DNA of 64,000 nt from Paraburkholderia youngii (GTDB lineage: Bacteria; Pseudomonadota; Gammaproteobacteria; Burkholderiales; Burkholderiaceae): assembly GCF_013366925.1 (NCBI RefSeq), contig NZ_JAALDK010000002.1, positions 868,001 to 932,000 of the forward strand, given 5' to 3'. The number at the start of each line of letters is the position of its first letter. Position 1 is the first letter of the stretch. Below the pieces are notes generated by a model that saw only the letters and a list, made by a program, of their open reading frames with translations, searched no databases and was not told the DNA's origin. A program made the position numbers and the translations under genes. This document shows positions 51,957-61,791 of the stretch, one piece after another.

Positions 51957-53409
51957 CGCTTGCCTTCTCTGCGCGCAACGAAGACGTTCTTGAGCTGCAG
52001 ATACTCCTCCATACCGGCCCAGCCACCCACCCTGCCGAAGCCGCTTTGACGGTATCCGCCGAACGGCGCACCTGGTGCCATCGAGGCGAAGCCGTTGATG
52101 TTCACGTAGCCCGCGTCGAGGCGCTCGGCGAATGCGTGCGCCCGGTCGAGATCATTGGTGTGCAGATAGGCACCGAGCCCGTAACGCGTACCGTTGGCGA
52201 TCGCCAGCGCCTCTGCGTCATCGGCAAAGGGAGTGATCGACAACACGGGACCGAACACCTCGTTCTGTTCCAGCGCACTTCCGGGCTGCACATCGGCAAA
52301 CACGGTCGGCTGGATGAAGAAGCCGTCGGCCAGTTCGCCGCCCAATCGCTCGCCGCCCGCAACCAGCTTGGCGTCGCGTCGCGCTTGCGCAATGATGCCG
52401 AGGATACGATCGCAAGCCGACTGGCATATCACCGGTCCGGCGATAGTGCCGGAATCGAAGGGATCACCTATCTTCATGCTGGCAGCCACCGCCGCGGCGC
52501 GCGCCACCATTTCGTCGTAGCGGGATCGGTGCACGAGCAAACGGGTCGGGTTCACGCAACCCTGCCCGCTCAGCCCCAATGCGCCATATACCGCCTGCAT
52601 CACTGCGGCGTCGAGATCGGCGTCTTCGAAGACGAGATTGGCGGACTTGCCGCCCAGTTCCAACGCGACCGGCTTCAGACATGCCGCCGCTGTCGCCATC
52701 ACACGCCGTGCGACGCCTTCGCCGCCCGTGAACGTGACCTTGGCGACGTCGGGGTGAGCCACGAGCGCCTCGCCAGCCTCGGCCTCGCCGGGCACCACAT
52801 TGAACAGGCCCGCTGGCAAGCCGGCCTGATGAGCGAGTTCAGCAATTCGCAGCGCGACGAAAGGCGCAAGCGCTGGCGGCTTCAGAACGACGCCATTGCC
52901 GGCAGCGCCATCATGCAGGTCGCCATCAGCGGACCGTTCCAGGGAATGATGACGCCCACCACACCATAAGGCTCTCGCCGGGTGTAATTGAAGCCTGGCG
53001 CCGGATAAGACTCGCCATACGAACCCTCGATCTTGTCGATCCAGCCCATGTAGTGATCGACCCAACCCAGCGCCATGTCCATCAGCGGCAGTCCCACTGG
53101 AATGCCGGACTCCCTGGCACCGAGAAATGCCAACTGCTGCTGGTTCGCTTCGAGCAGCTCGCCGAGGCGCCTGAAGCATCGTGTCCTCGCGCGCGGCCCC
53201 ATCTCCGTCCATACGCGTTGGGCCGCCTTGGCCGCCTTGACGGCGCGGTCGATGTCGCTCGCGCTAGCCAGGCGCACAACGGCCTGAGGACGACCCGTCG
53301 AAGGGTTGACGTGCTCGATGGCGTCGCCATCACCTTCGACAAATGCGCCGCCGATAAAGAGTCGGCCGGGGACGTCGAGCGGGTGTTGGTGCGCGGGGGA
53401 AAGTGACAT
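51953..53409 (-). pseudogene. Aldehyde dehydrogenase, frameshifted near 52900
   Basis: The N-terminal part (from MSLSPAHQHP at 53409 to about 52900) reads as ALDH: FIGGAFVEGD, GVVGVIIPWNGPLMATCMMALPA, then runs into a stop at 52882. The rest continues in another frame from AAGNGVVLKPP to KNVFVARREGKR, with the catalytic glutamate (LELGGKSANLVFEDAD) and cysteine (LSGQGCVNPTR). The family normally reads ALPALAAGN.V.LKP, so a short deletion around 52898-52906 is likely. It is either a real inactivation or a sequencing error. A start at 53421 is also possible. Confidence 0.85.
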
Positions 53410-53631
53410 GTGCTGTTCCATTGAGCGTTTGACTTCTGGAGGCAGAAGAGGCGTGCAGGAACAGACGCCGGGCGCGTCGTCGCGGTCGGTCGTGTCGTCT
53501 CCTGAATGTTCTCCTGGCCGGCTGGCGCGCGACGCGAGCCGGCTCTGATAAATTCGATTCTAGCGATGGCCCATGCTTTACACTGCTTACCGAACGGAAC
53601 ATCTAGAGTGACTTTCTTTCATTAATTGACG

Positions 53632-54612
53632 ATGCCCGAAATCCGAAACCTGCAGCCTTTCGTTCAGGCCGTCCGTTGCGGCAGCTTCATCGCAGCGGCC
53701 ACCCGGCTCCAGGTCACACCGCCTGCCGTCAGCAAGAGCATTGCCGCTCTGGAGCGTGAACTGGGCGTGCGCCTCTTCAACCGGACCACCCGCAAGCTCA
53801 GTCTGACGAGCGAAGGGCGGCAGTTCTTTCAACGCGTGGCGCCGTTGTTGAGTCAACTCGACGAAGCCGTCGCGGATGTGCGGCGCAGCCCTGAGCATCC
53901 GGAGGGGGTGATCAAGGTTTCGGTGACGCCCACGTTCGGGAGGCATTGCCTCACTCCGGTGATCGCGGAGTTTCTGCAACGCTACCCGCTCGTCGAAATC
54001 GACATCAGCTATGACGAGGTTGCGCCAAGTCTGGTCAATGACGGTGTCGACGTGAGCATTCAGCATGCGCGCGGACGAGGAACCAACCATGTCTCCCGTC
54101 CGCTGTGTGACTACCCAATCGTATTGGTCGCGAGTCAGGACTACCTCGAACGCAAGGGGGTGCCGCAATCGCCGGATCAACTGGCCGAACATGACTTCAT
54201 CGGCATCCGGATGCCTTTTGGGCTCGCGGCGCTTCATCTCGAACGCTTGCCCGGCGGTACGCGAAAACGAGCCAATCGCGGGGAAAAGGCGTTCATCCAT
54301 CATCCCCGCGGCCGTCTCACCGTCGCGGGTCAGCCGGATACAAGCCTGATCGCCGCTCTCAGCGGCGCCGGCATCACGCCGTCCTCGGTGCCTGTGGTGC
54401 TGCCGTATCTGCACTCCGGAGCGCTCAAGATCGTGCTTCCCGACTACAGGGTGCGCGGAGACGAGGCGGAGGGTGCGGGACCACGCATTTACGTGCACTA
54501 TCCCCACCGCCAGTATCTGCCCGCGAAAGTCAGGGTTTTCGTGGACTACCTGCTCGAACGCTTTCGGACAACCGATTTCGGCAAAGCGGAACTCGACAGA
54601 TATTCGGCCTGA
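53632..54612 (+). CDS. LysR family transcriptional regulator
   Basis: 326 residues from ATG at 53632 (MPEIRNLQPFVQAVRCGSFIAAATRLQVTPPAVSKSIAALERELGVRLFNRTTRKLSLT), a clear LysR DNA-binding domain, followed by a CrgA-like effector domain. Divergent from the aldehyde dehydrogenase / GMC pair across a 222-bp gap, the usual arrangement for a LysR gene and its target. No copy of the shared palindrome is seen in that gap. Confidence 0.92.
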   Translation: MPEIRNLQPFVQAVRCGSFIAAATRLQVTPPAVSKSIAALERELGVRLFNRTTRKLSLTSEGRQFFQRVAPLLSQLDEAVADVRRSPEHPEGVIKVSVTPTFGRHCLTPVIAEFLQRYPLVEIDISYDEVAPSLVNDGVDVSIQHARGRGTNHVSRPLCDYPIVLVASQDYLERKGVPQSPDQLAEHDFIGIRMPFGLAALHLERLPGGTRKRANRGEKAFIHHPRGRLTVAGQPDTSLIAALSGAGITPSSVPVVLPYLHSGALKIVLPDYRVRGDEAEGAGPRIYVHYPHRQYLPAKVRVFVDYLLERFRTTDFGKAELDRYSA

Positions 54613-54625
54613 GCGCCGGCCGCCT

Positions 54626-55579
54626 TCACTCGCGGTCGGTGCCGCGCCGCCGATACGCGGAAGGACTCGTCGAAACGTGCTTGCGAAAGATGTTGCGAAA
54701 TGCGCGCACGTCCGAATAGCCCACCATGACGGCGATCTGCTCGATGGAGATCTGCGTGTTGCGCAGCATCCTCTTGGCAGACTCGATGCGCAGTGAACTC
54801 GCATAGGCACGCGGCGTCACGCCCAGGCTACGTGTAAAGCGACGCAGCAACGTGGCATGACTGACGGCGAGGAGGTCCGCCAGCTCGCTGATCTTGAAGT
54901 CCTGAGCGAAACGCTGCGCGAGCCAGAATTGCGCGCTGCTCACGAGCGGATCGTCGCTCGTCAGGCGGCCTTCCTCGCGCTCGCCGTCGGTGCCGGTCGT
55001 CGATGCGAGCCATTGAGCGGTGTGCGGCGATATCGCACGATCGACCAGACGGGCCACGAGTTGCCACTCGCTTGCCGGCACGCTGCAAGTGTGCACGCCG
55101 TCATGCTCGGCGATCGTGGAACCCGGGTCCACGCGCACCTTTGGAAAGCGCGACCGGAACAGGCTTCTGAGCACTCGCGGGACCGCTGCCGGGCCACCGT
55201 CGAGCAAGCCCGCCTGCGCGAGCAGCGCCCCTGCCGTGCCGCTCGCTGCCAATACGGCTCCCCGCGCACGCTGCCAGCGCAACCAGTCCGTCACGGGCTC
55301 CGCGTGATCGAGGAGCGTAACGAGCGCCTCTTCACTGGCGACCGCAAAAGCCGGGACATAGACGATGCGGTACTCGGTATCGCCGAGCAGGTTCCCGTCA
55401 CTCTCCATCCTTCGCCCGCCGGCGAACTCCAGGCCGTTTCCGTTGGCGCCGAGAAGACGCACCTGCGTCTTCATCGTGTGCCGGTAGGGAGGAGCGAACT
55501 GCCCGAATATGTGTCGTGCGATCAGCGCGAATCCGTCTACGAGCGCGCCGACGCTCGATAGATAGCTGCCTGGCAGCAC
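54626..55579 (-). CDS. GlxA-type AraC family regulator (DJ-1/PfpI-like domain plus AraC DNA-binding domain)
   Basis: About 317 residues from GTG at 55579; the reading frame stays open further upstream without an ATG, so the true start is uncertain. The N-terminal part (LPGSYLSSVGALVDGF...LLAQAGLLDG) is the amidotransferase-like sensor domain, followed by an AraC pair of helix-turn-helices (ISELADLLAVSHATLLRRFTRSLGVTPRAY and IEQIAVMVGYSDVRAFRNIFRKHVSTSPSAYRRR). Convergent with the LysR gene, divergent from the CMD/PhyH genes, which it may control. Confidence 0.88.
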   Translation of the reverse strand: MLPGSYLSSVGALVDGFALIARHIFGQFAPPYRHTMKTQVRLLGANGNGLEFAGGRRMESDGNLLGDTEYRIVYVPAFAVASEEALVTLLDHAEPVTDWLRWQRARGAVLAASGTAGALLAQAGLLDGGPAAVPRVLRSLFRSRFPKVRVDPGSTIAEHDGVHTCSVPASEWQLVARLVDRAISPHTAQWLASTTGTDGEREEGRLTSDDPLVSSAQFWLAQRFAQDFKISELADLLAVSHATLLRRFTRSLGVTPRAYASSLRIESAKRMLRNTQISIEQIAVMVGYSDVRAFRNIFRKHVSTSPSAYRRRGTDRE

Positions 55580-55780
55580 GAGCGCGGCAACGTCTTTTAC
55601 CGGTTCAGTCGGAGCGGCGGGCTTGCGAATTTCGATCCCCCAATATGCAGATTTTGATCCTCTTTCGCCGCGATCTTAGCACGCATCATCGTTGCTATCG
55701 CCGACCACCAGAACGGCGGGGAACGCGGAATCGCATCCGCTGCCAATAGCCGCGCCGTCGCGGTTAAACAGGAGACAGAA

Positions 55781-56209
55781 ATGAAGAACCTCGAAGAAAA
55801 GCTTGCCTACGGCTTAAAGGTATTCGGCGAAATCATGGGGGAAGACAAGGCAGCCGGCTTGCGCGCCGCGAGCGAGTCCACCGGCTTCGGATCCGACATT
55901 TCGCGCCTTGCCGTCAACTACGCGTTCGCGGATGTTTGGGGCGACGACAAACTCGAGCGCAAGCAGCGCAGCCTCGTCACGCTGGGCATCCTCATCGCCA
56001 ACCGGCAGACACTCGAACTGAAGAACCACGTCCGCATTGCCGTGCGCAACGGTCTGAGCGCACGCGAACTCGAAGGTGTACTCATGCAGGCGCTCCCATA
56101 TGTCGGCTTTCCTGCCGTCGCCTCCGCTACCACGGCCGTTCTCGAGACGCTGCGGGAACTGGGCATCGACACCACCACCCGCACTTCGGAAGAGCGCGGA
56201 TTGCTGTAA
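55781..56209 (+). CDS. Carboxymuconolactone decarboxylase (AhpD-like) family protein
   Basis: 142 residues; GGAGACAGAA before ATG. Helical CMD fold: RSLVTLGILIANRQTLELKNHVRIAVRNGLSARELEGVLMQALPYVGFPAVASA. The CxxC of AhpD peroxidases is absent, and the EExxEv..h.. region is of the gamma-carboxymuconolactone decarboxylase type. Precise reaction unknown. First gene of a pair with the PhyH-like dioxygenase (39 bp gap). Confidence 0.87.
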   Translation: MKNLEEKLAYGLKVFGEIMGEDKAAGLRAASESTGFGSDISRLAVNYAFADVWGDDKLERKQRSLVTLGILIANRQTLELKNHVRIAVRNGLSARELEGVLMQALPYVGFPAVASATTAVLETLRELGIDTTTRTSEERGLL

Positions 56210-56248
56210 GGCGCCATCGGTGCGCCCCGCGATCTAAGGAGACAATTT

Positions 56249-57232
56249 ATGAGCACACCAATCGTCGATATCGTGCCAGCAATGCGCGAATTCAACGTTT
56301 CCAACGACCTGATCGGCGATCACGCCGCGCTGCAAGCACGATGGAACGAAGACGGCTACCTGTTTTTCCGCGACGTTCTGGACCATGAGCCGCTGGAGCG
56401 CATGCGCGGTCTGCTGGTTGACCACCTCGACAGCCACGGCTTCGTGGACCGTAACGATCGAGACGTGCGATGGACCGGCAAAGAACGCGAAAACTTCAGC
56501 TTCTTTCCTGTGAAGGCGATGAATGAACAGCGTGCCGCACGCACCGTGATGGAAGACCCGGCGATTCGTGCGTTCTTTCAGCGACTGTTCGGCGTACCGC
56601 TTTACTGGGTGCCGTTCACCGAATACCGCACGTCGCCGCCCGCTATCGACAAAAGCCGCACGCGCTTCGACTTCATTCATGAAGATGCCATCTACAGCGA
56701 CCGGCTCGATTTCATCATCTGCTGGATTCCGCTCAGCGATATCGATGCGCAAGTTGGCGGGCTGGCCGTAGCGGAAGGATTGCACAAGCTTCCGTGTCTG
56801 CACAGGAAAGACGGCGACAAGATCATCCCGATCGATCTCGCTAGCGTGCCCGAAGACGCATGGCGCCGCACGAACTACCGCTTGGGCGACGTCCTGTTGA
56901 TGAGTCGACGCACGCCGCACTCCGGCCTCAGCAATCATTCGGACCGTTTTCGTCTTTCTCTCGACACGCGCATTCTGCCGCACGGCGGAAGTTTCCCGTT
57001 CGAGCCGCGCCTGCCGTATGTGGGGACGCTGACGTCGATCGCATCGGGCCAGATCGTCGTGCGCGACGCGCATGGCGAACATGTGCTGCGACTCGACGAG
57101 ACGAGCTATCTGCGCGGTTTCCAGGGCAACCGTCTGCGCGGAGACGAAATCGCCGACGTTTATCAGCCGGGCTGCGAAGTGATCGTTGCGCATGAAGGCG
57201 GCCTCGTTCAAACGCTGCGGCCGCAGCACTGA
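56249..57232 (+). CDS. Phytanoyl-CoA dioxygenase (PhyH)-like Fe(II)/2-oxoglutarate oxygenase
   Basis: 327 residues; AAGGAGACA before ATG. Iron ligands H144-x-D146 (IHEDAIYS) and H224 (TPHSGLSNHS), with R233/R235 for 2-oxoglutarate. PhyH family enzymes hydroxylate next to a carboxyl or CoA ester or on other hydrophobic substrates; alpha-hydroxylation permits removal of one carbon where a methyl branch blocks beta-oxidation. That would fit an isoprenoid substrate together with the racemase, but the true substrate is unknown. Confidence 0.87.
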   Translation: MSTPIVDIVPAMREFNVSNDLIGDHAALQARWNEDGYLFFRDVLDHEPLERMRGLLVDHLDSHGFVDRNDRDVRWTGKERENFSFFPVKAMNEQRAARTVMEDPAIRAFFQRLFGVPLYWVPFTEYRTSPPAIDKSRTRFDFIHEDAIYSDRLDFIICWIPLSDIDAQVGGLAVAEGLHKLPCLHRKDGDKIIPIDLASVPEDAWRRTNYRLGDVLLMSRRTPHSGLSNHSDRFRLSLDTRILPHGGSFPFEPRLPYVGTLTSIASGQIVVRDAHGEHVLRLDETSYLRGFQGNRLRGDEIADVYQPGCEVIVAHEGGLVQTLRPQH

Positions 57233-57327
57233 TCGTCGCATCAGGCGTGAAGACGAGGTTCGTCTTCACGCCGCCACACGCTTTACCTTTCTGAAGCATC
57301 GGCTCAAGCTCCGCTCCCACATTAATT

Positions 57328-57338
57328 GAACATCGTGC
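57328..57338. promoter_or_regulatory. Candidate operator GAACATCGTGC (one mismatch)
   Basis: Identical to the 11-mer at 44425. It lies 135 bp upstream of the NmrA-like gene and its hydrolase-ligase operon, in an AT-rich patch (ATTAATT before, TAATAT after). Confidence 0.45.
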
Positions 57339-57472
57339 TAATATCAGAACGCGTGCTTCGGAGCACGAGGCCGCGCATCTGCAATCACTGTCACCGGGAT
57401 CAGCGGCATCGCGCGCGAACCGTCCAGGCATGACACGCCTGACCTGCGTATCGTTCGACCACGGGACAAGTC

Positions 57473-58390
57473 ATGATCGATTCATCCGACGCGGTACTCG
57501 TCATCGGCGCCACTGGCATGCAAGGCGGTGCCACGGCTCGGCATCTCGTTGCGGCTGGGCGCAAGGTGCGTTTCCTCACGCGAAATCCAGACTCGCCGGC
57601 TGCGCGTGCACTTGTCGAAATGAATGCGCAGGCGCTCCACGGAGATCTGGACGACAGCGAGTCCCTCGAAAAAGCGCTGGAGGGCGTCGGTTCCGTCTTC
57701 TCCGTTCTCCTTCCTGATTTTGATCGCAGCGACAGCGAACGCCGCCAAGGCTTTGCGCTCATCAACGCAGCACGTAACGCGGGCGTCGCGCAGTTCGTTC
57801 ATACCTCGGTGGCGCAGGCGGGCAATCACGAGACGTTTCCCGGCTGGAACGACAAGCGTTGGAACCGAAAATACTGGACGGACAAATGGGACGTCGAAGA
57901 GGCCGTTCGCTCGGCGGGTTTCGAATCGTGGACGGTCTTGCAACCCGCATTCATGATGGACAATCTGGCTGAGCCGAAAGCAGCCGCGATGTTTCCGCAC
58001 CTACGCGAAGGCCTGTTGCTCACCGCATTACTACCCGACGCACGACTCGACTGGATTGCCGCCGACGACGTGGGCGCGCTCGCGACCAGCGCGCTAACCG
58101 ATCCGCAACGCTGGCACGGTCACACCGTGCCGCTGGCGTCCGAAAAGCTCACGATGGCCGAAGTCGCGCAGCGCCTCGCCAACGTAATGGGTGTACAGAT
58201 CAGCGTTTCGCACGTCTCACCGGATGAAGCCAGAGCAAATGGACTCTTACCGGGATGGGTGAATGCACAGGAATGGATCAACGCGGTCGGGTATCGCGTC
58301 GATCTCGATGCGCTTTCCGAACGTGGTGTCCAGCTTACTCCGATGGTGGACTGGATCGATGCGAATCGACAGCGCATCCCACTCGCATAG
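57473..58390 (+). CDS. NmrA-like NAD(P)-binding protein
   Basis: 305 residues from MIDSSDAVLVIGATGMQGGATARHLVAAGRKVRFLTRNPDSPAA, the atypical-SDR Rossmann start of NmrA proteins. FVHTSVAQAG and DWIAADDVGALATSAL are the usual later motifs. No classical YxxxK is seen; members are redox sensors or quinone/isoflavone-type reductases. First gene of an operon with an alpha/beta hydrolase and a CoA ligase. Confidence 0.87.
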   Translation: MIDSSDAVLVIGATGMQGGATARHLVAAGRKVRFLTRNPDSPAARALVEMNAQALHGDLDDSESLEKALEGVGSVFSVLLPDFDRSDSERRQGFALINAARNAGVAQFVHTSVAQAGNHETFPGWNDKRWNRKYWTDKWDVEEAVRSAGFESWTVLQPAFMMDNLAEPKAAAMFPHLREGLLLTALLPDARLDWIAADDVGALATSALTDPQRWHGHTVPLASEKLTMAEVAQRLANVMGVQISVSHVSPDEARANGLLPGWVNAQEWINAVGYRVDLDALSERGVQLTPMVDWIDANRQRIPLA

Positions 58391-58429
58391 GTCGTTGCGA
58401 AGCAATCCTCAGGCAATGGAAAATCCACG

Positions 58430-59278
58430 ATGAATGACCGTGCACCCTCATGGTTCGATGGCGCGATGACGCAGCCGCGTCGATCCCACTTCACCGAAGG
58501 CAGCGGGGTTACCGTGCACTATGTCTCGTGGAATGCCGCAGACACAGCTAAGCCGCCCCTCGTCTTCGCGCACGGTTTTCTCGGGCACGCGCACTGGTGG
58601 GACTTCATTGCGCCGTTCTTCACCGATCGCTTTCGCGTTTTCGCGCTGGATTTCAGCGGCATGGGCGACAGTGCCTACAGGCAGGAATACAGCGCCGACA
58701 TTTTCGTGCGCGACCTCGTCGCCGTCGTGGATGCAATCGGCTCTGGCCCGTGCGTCGTGGTCGGCCACAGCTTTGGCGGATCGCGTCTGCTTCAGGCGTG
58801 CGCGACCTTTCCCGATCGTCTCTCGCATGCAATCGTGCTCGATTCGTATTTCATGCTACGCGACGACAACTTGCCTGCGGTGGAAAGACGGCCGCCGCCA
58901 CGCCCCTATCCGGACTGGCATACCGCCGTCAGTCGGTTTCGACTCATCCCTGAACAAGATTGCGAGCTGTGGCTGCTCGAGCATCTCGCGCAAACATCGC
59001 TTCGTCGAACCGCTGACGGCTGGGTATGGCGCTTCGACCCGAAGCTGCGCGCTCTCCAACCGGTCGAAGGCGAGGAAGACCTGCTGAATCGCATCACAGT
59101 ACCCGTCAGCTATGTTCACGCCGAGTGCAGCAGCGTGGTCAGCGCCGATCGCGCTCGCCGCATCGTGGATGCGATTCCCGGCGCGAAGGGCCCCATCACG
59201 ATGCCACGCGCAGGCCATCACATGATGCTTGACCAGCCACTCGCGCTGGTGAGCCTGCTACGAGCATTGCTGGCATGA
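58430..59278 (+). CDS. Alpha/beta hydrolase
   Basis: 282 residues. FAHGFLGHAHWWD (oxyanion hole HGF), nucleophile elbow GHSFGG, acid region VPVSYVHAECSSVVS and catalytic histidine in RAGHHMMLDQP. Could be an esterase, a C-C hydrolase or a lactonase; located between an NmrA protein and a CoA ligase whose start it overlaps by ATGA, so it may release the free acid that the ligase then activates. Confidence 0.88.
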   Translation: MNDRAPSWFDGAMTQPRRSHFTEGSGVTVHYVSWNAADTAKPPLVFAHGFLGHAHWWDFIAPFFTDRFRVFALDFSGMGDSAYRQEYSADIFVRDLVAVVDAIGSGPCVVVGHSFGGSRLLQACATFPDRLSHAIVLDSYFMLRDDNLPAVERRPPPRPYPDWHTAVSRFRLIPEQDCELWLLEHLAQTSLRRTADGWVWRFDPKLRALQPVEGEEDLLNRITVPVSYVHAECSSVVSADRARRIVDAIPGAKGPITMPRAGHHMMLDQPLALVSLLRALLA

Positions 59279-60858
59279 ACCCCGACATGCGCGATCCGAT
59301 GACAACGCCGTGGTCGACCGAGCTGCCTCTCGCGGCCCTGATTGCGCACGCGGTCGAAAAGCACGGCGCCACTGCGCTGCATTTTCATACCCAGGGCGGT
59401 GCCTACACTTGCACCACCCGGTCCCTGCTGCACGACGCGAAAGAGATAGGCCGGGCGCTGAGAGCCATCGGCCTGCGTCGAGGCGATGTGATCGCGATAC
59501 AACTGCCCACCCAGCGTGAAACTGCGCTGCTGTATCTGGCTGCACTCGAGATCGGTGCGGTGCTCGTGCCAATCGTGCACATCTACGGTCCCGCCGAAGT
59601 CGGCTTCATCCTTCGACAATCGCGCGCCCGATTTCTTTGCGTGCCCGACTTCTGGTCCGGCACCGACTATCTGGAGCGTGTCGCCGCGCTTGGCAACACG
59701 CCTGACCTCGAGCGCGTTATCGTCGTTGGCGATCGGGCACCCTCGAACGGCATCACATTTGACGCGCTGCAACGACTCGCCGCGACAACGCATGATCAGC
59801 GCCCTGTCGACCTGCCAACGTCGGAAGACATCTGCCTGCTGCTGTACACGTCCGGAACGACAGCCTCCCCGAAAGGGGTGCAGCACTCTCATCGCACCGT
59901 AGGCGCAGAGTGGCAGATTCCATTCATCGACGGGCCAGGGCCGTATATGACGCCCTTCCCTGCTGGTCATATTGCAGGCTTCAATTTCCTGTTGCGTCCG
60001 TTCATAACCGGCACCGAGATGGTGTTTATGGACCGATGGGACGCCTCACTTGCCGCGCGACTGGTCGATGAGTACCGCGTGCGCCTTTCTGGCGGCACAC
60101 CGTTCCATCTCCAGGGACTCCTGGAAGCCGCTCGCCGCGACGGGCGCAGTTTGGCGTCCCTCGTGTCTTACGGCCTGGGCGGCACGGGAGTCACGCCAGA
60201 GCACGTCGCGATCGCCGATCAGGCCGGATTCGCCGGAACCCGCGCTTACGGGCTGACCGAGCATTCGACAGTGAGCGTCGGATGGGCCGATTCTCCCTTT
60301 GATATCCGGGCCTGCACGGACGGCCGCATTCAACCCGGCTCGCAGGTGCGCGTCGTCGACGAGTTGGACAGCGACCTGCCTACGGGACGCGACGGTGAGA
60401 TTCTGATCAAGGGACCGGAGTTGTTTGTCGGCTACACCGATCCAGCGCTCAATGCGGCCGCGTTCACGCACGATGGCTGGTTCCGGACCGGCGATATCGG
60501 CCGCGTCGACGAAAGCGGCTGCCTGACCATCACGGATCGCAAGAAAGACATCGTCATTCGCGGGGGAGAAAATATCTCGTCGCTCGAAGTAGAGCGAGTG
60601 CTTGCCACGCACCCGGCCGTGCGCGATGTCGCCGTCGTCGCGCGGCCAGACGCGCGATATGGCGAAAGAGTCTGTGCGGTCGTCGTCTTGCACGAACACA
60701 CCTCGCTCGATCTGAGCGCAGTCCAGACCCACTTTGCCGCTGCGGGTGTGGCGAAGCAAAAGACGCCGGAACACCTTTGCGTGGTTTCAGAACTGCCGCG
60801 CACGGCTTCGGGAAAGGTGAAAAAAGGCGATTTGCGCAAGCAGCTTGTAGCGCAATAG
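59275..60858 (+). CDS. AMP-dependent acyl-CoA synthetase
   Basis: 527 residues. Adenylation motifs LLYTSGTTASPKGVQHSH, GLTEHSTV, GWFRTGDIGRVDESGCLTITDRKKDIVIRGGENISS and the catalytic lysine near PRTASGKVKK. Resembles cyclohexanecarboxylate/fatty-acid CoA ligases (AliA/FadD-type). Second CoA ligase of the window, different in subfamily from that at 38107. Forms CoA thioesters from hydrophobic acids. Confidence 0.9.
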   Translation: MNPDMRDPMTTPWSTELPLAALIAHAVEKHGATALHFHTQGGAYTCTTRSLLHDAKEIGRALRAIGLRRGDVIAIQLPTQRETALLYLAALEIGAVLVPIVHIYGPAEVGFILRQSRARFLCVPDFWSGTDYLERVAALGNTPDLERVIVVGDRAPSNGITFDALQRLAATTHDQRPVDLPTSEDICLLLYTSGTTASPKGVQHSHRTVGAEWQIPFIDGPGPYMTPFPAGHIAGFNFLLRPFITGTEMVFMDRWDASLAARLVDEYRVRLSGGTPFHLQGLLEAARRDGRSLASLVSYGLGGTGVTPEHVAIADQAGFAGTRAYGLTEHSTVSVGWADSPFDIRACTDGRIQPGSQVRVVDELDSDLPTGRDGEILIKGPELFVGYTDPALNAAAFTHDGWFRTGDIGRVDESGCLTITDRKKDIVIRGGENISSLEVERVLATHPAVRDVAVVARPDARYGERVCAVVVLHEHTSLDLSAVQTHFAAAGVAKQKTPEHLCVVSELPRTASGKVKKGDLRKQLVAQ

Positions 60859-60873
60859 TGGGTCGGTCGATGC

Positions 60874-61749
60874 TTATCCAGCGGGGCCGTCGTGGCGAGA
60901 CTTAAAAAACCGATCTCGCTGCCTTGACACCTCATCGGACGAAATAAGCCGGTCATAGATCGCACGCGCCGCGGCCATACCCGCATCGAAATCGGCCGAT
61001 TCGGCCGCGGCGGCGATGGCATTCAGACACTCCCTTTTTACCGCTTCGCTACAGCTGAGGCGTGAGCGCGCCTCGGCAACCACGGAAACCGAATCGCAAT
61101 CGGGCAACGGCAGCCGGCGAATCAACGGCAATGACGTGCTCCCTACCTTCTCACGCGCCAGTTCTATCGCAACGCGCAACAGGTGCTCCTCATCGCCCTC
61201 AACGATCCGGTCGAATAACGCGGTGCCGCGGAACGTTCCTGCGCGCACGATCTGAGCGCCAAGAATGAAATCGATCGACTTTGCGAGGCCCAGCACGCGC
61301 GGCAAACGCTGCGTGCCGGAAAGAGGGATCACGCCGAGCTTGCATTCGGGCAGACCGATCTGCGCACTGTCCGCGACCACACGGTAGTGGCACACCAGCG
61401 CGGTTTCCAGGCCGCCACCAATTGCGAACCCGTGGATGGCGGCTACAACAGGCTTGTCGCTCGCCTCGATCATCGGATGAACATGCATCGACAACGCTGG
61501 CGCAGCGGTTGCAGCAGAAGTGCCGAATTCGCGAATGTCGCCTCCCGCCGAAAAGCCGCGTCCACTGCCGGTAAGCACGATCGCGCGAGCAAGCGCATCG
61601 CGTTGGGCTGCGTCGAACGCGGCGACGAGCCCACGGCGGAGCCTCAGCCCTAGACCGTTGACCGGTGGATGGTCCATCGTGACGATAGCGATGTCGTCTT
61701 CTACACGATACGTTACGTCGGCGAAGCGCTGCGGCTGGCAATGCATCAT
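60874..61749 (-). CDS. Enoyl-CoA hydratase, FadB N-terminal-like
   Basis: 291 residues; two adjacent ATGs (61749 or 61746). DIAIVTMDHPPVNGLGLRLRRGL, RGFSAGGDIREFG, GFAIGGGLETALVCHYRVVADSAQIGLPECKLGVIPLSGTQRLPR. Both hydratase glutamates (GGLET and GLPEC) are present, so unlike most crotonases in this window it should be a true enoyl-CoA hydratase. Follows the AveC-like gene by 42 bp; convergent with the ligase. Confidence 0.9.
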   Translation of the reverse strand: MMHCQPQRFADVTYRVEDDIAIVTMDHPPVNGLGLRLRRGLVAAFDAAQRDALARAIVLTGSGRGFSAGGDIREFGTSAATAAPALSMHVHPMIEASDKPVVAAIHGFAIGGGLETALVCHYRVVADSAQIGLPECKLGVIPLSGTQRLPRVLGLAKSIDFILGAQIVRAGTFRGTALFDRIVEGDEEHLLRVAIELAREKVGSTSLPLIRRLPLPDCDSVSVVAEARSRLSCSEAVKRECLNAIAAAAESADFDAGMAAARAIYDRLISSDEVSRQRDRFFKSRHDGPAG

Positions 61750-61791
61750 CTGTGGTTGGCTGTAGCGTTTGACGAGGCCGGTAATGTGTGG

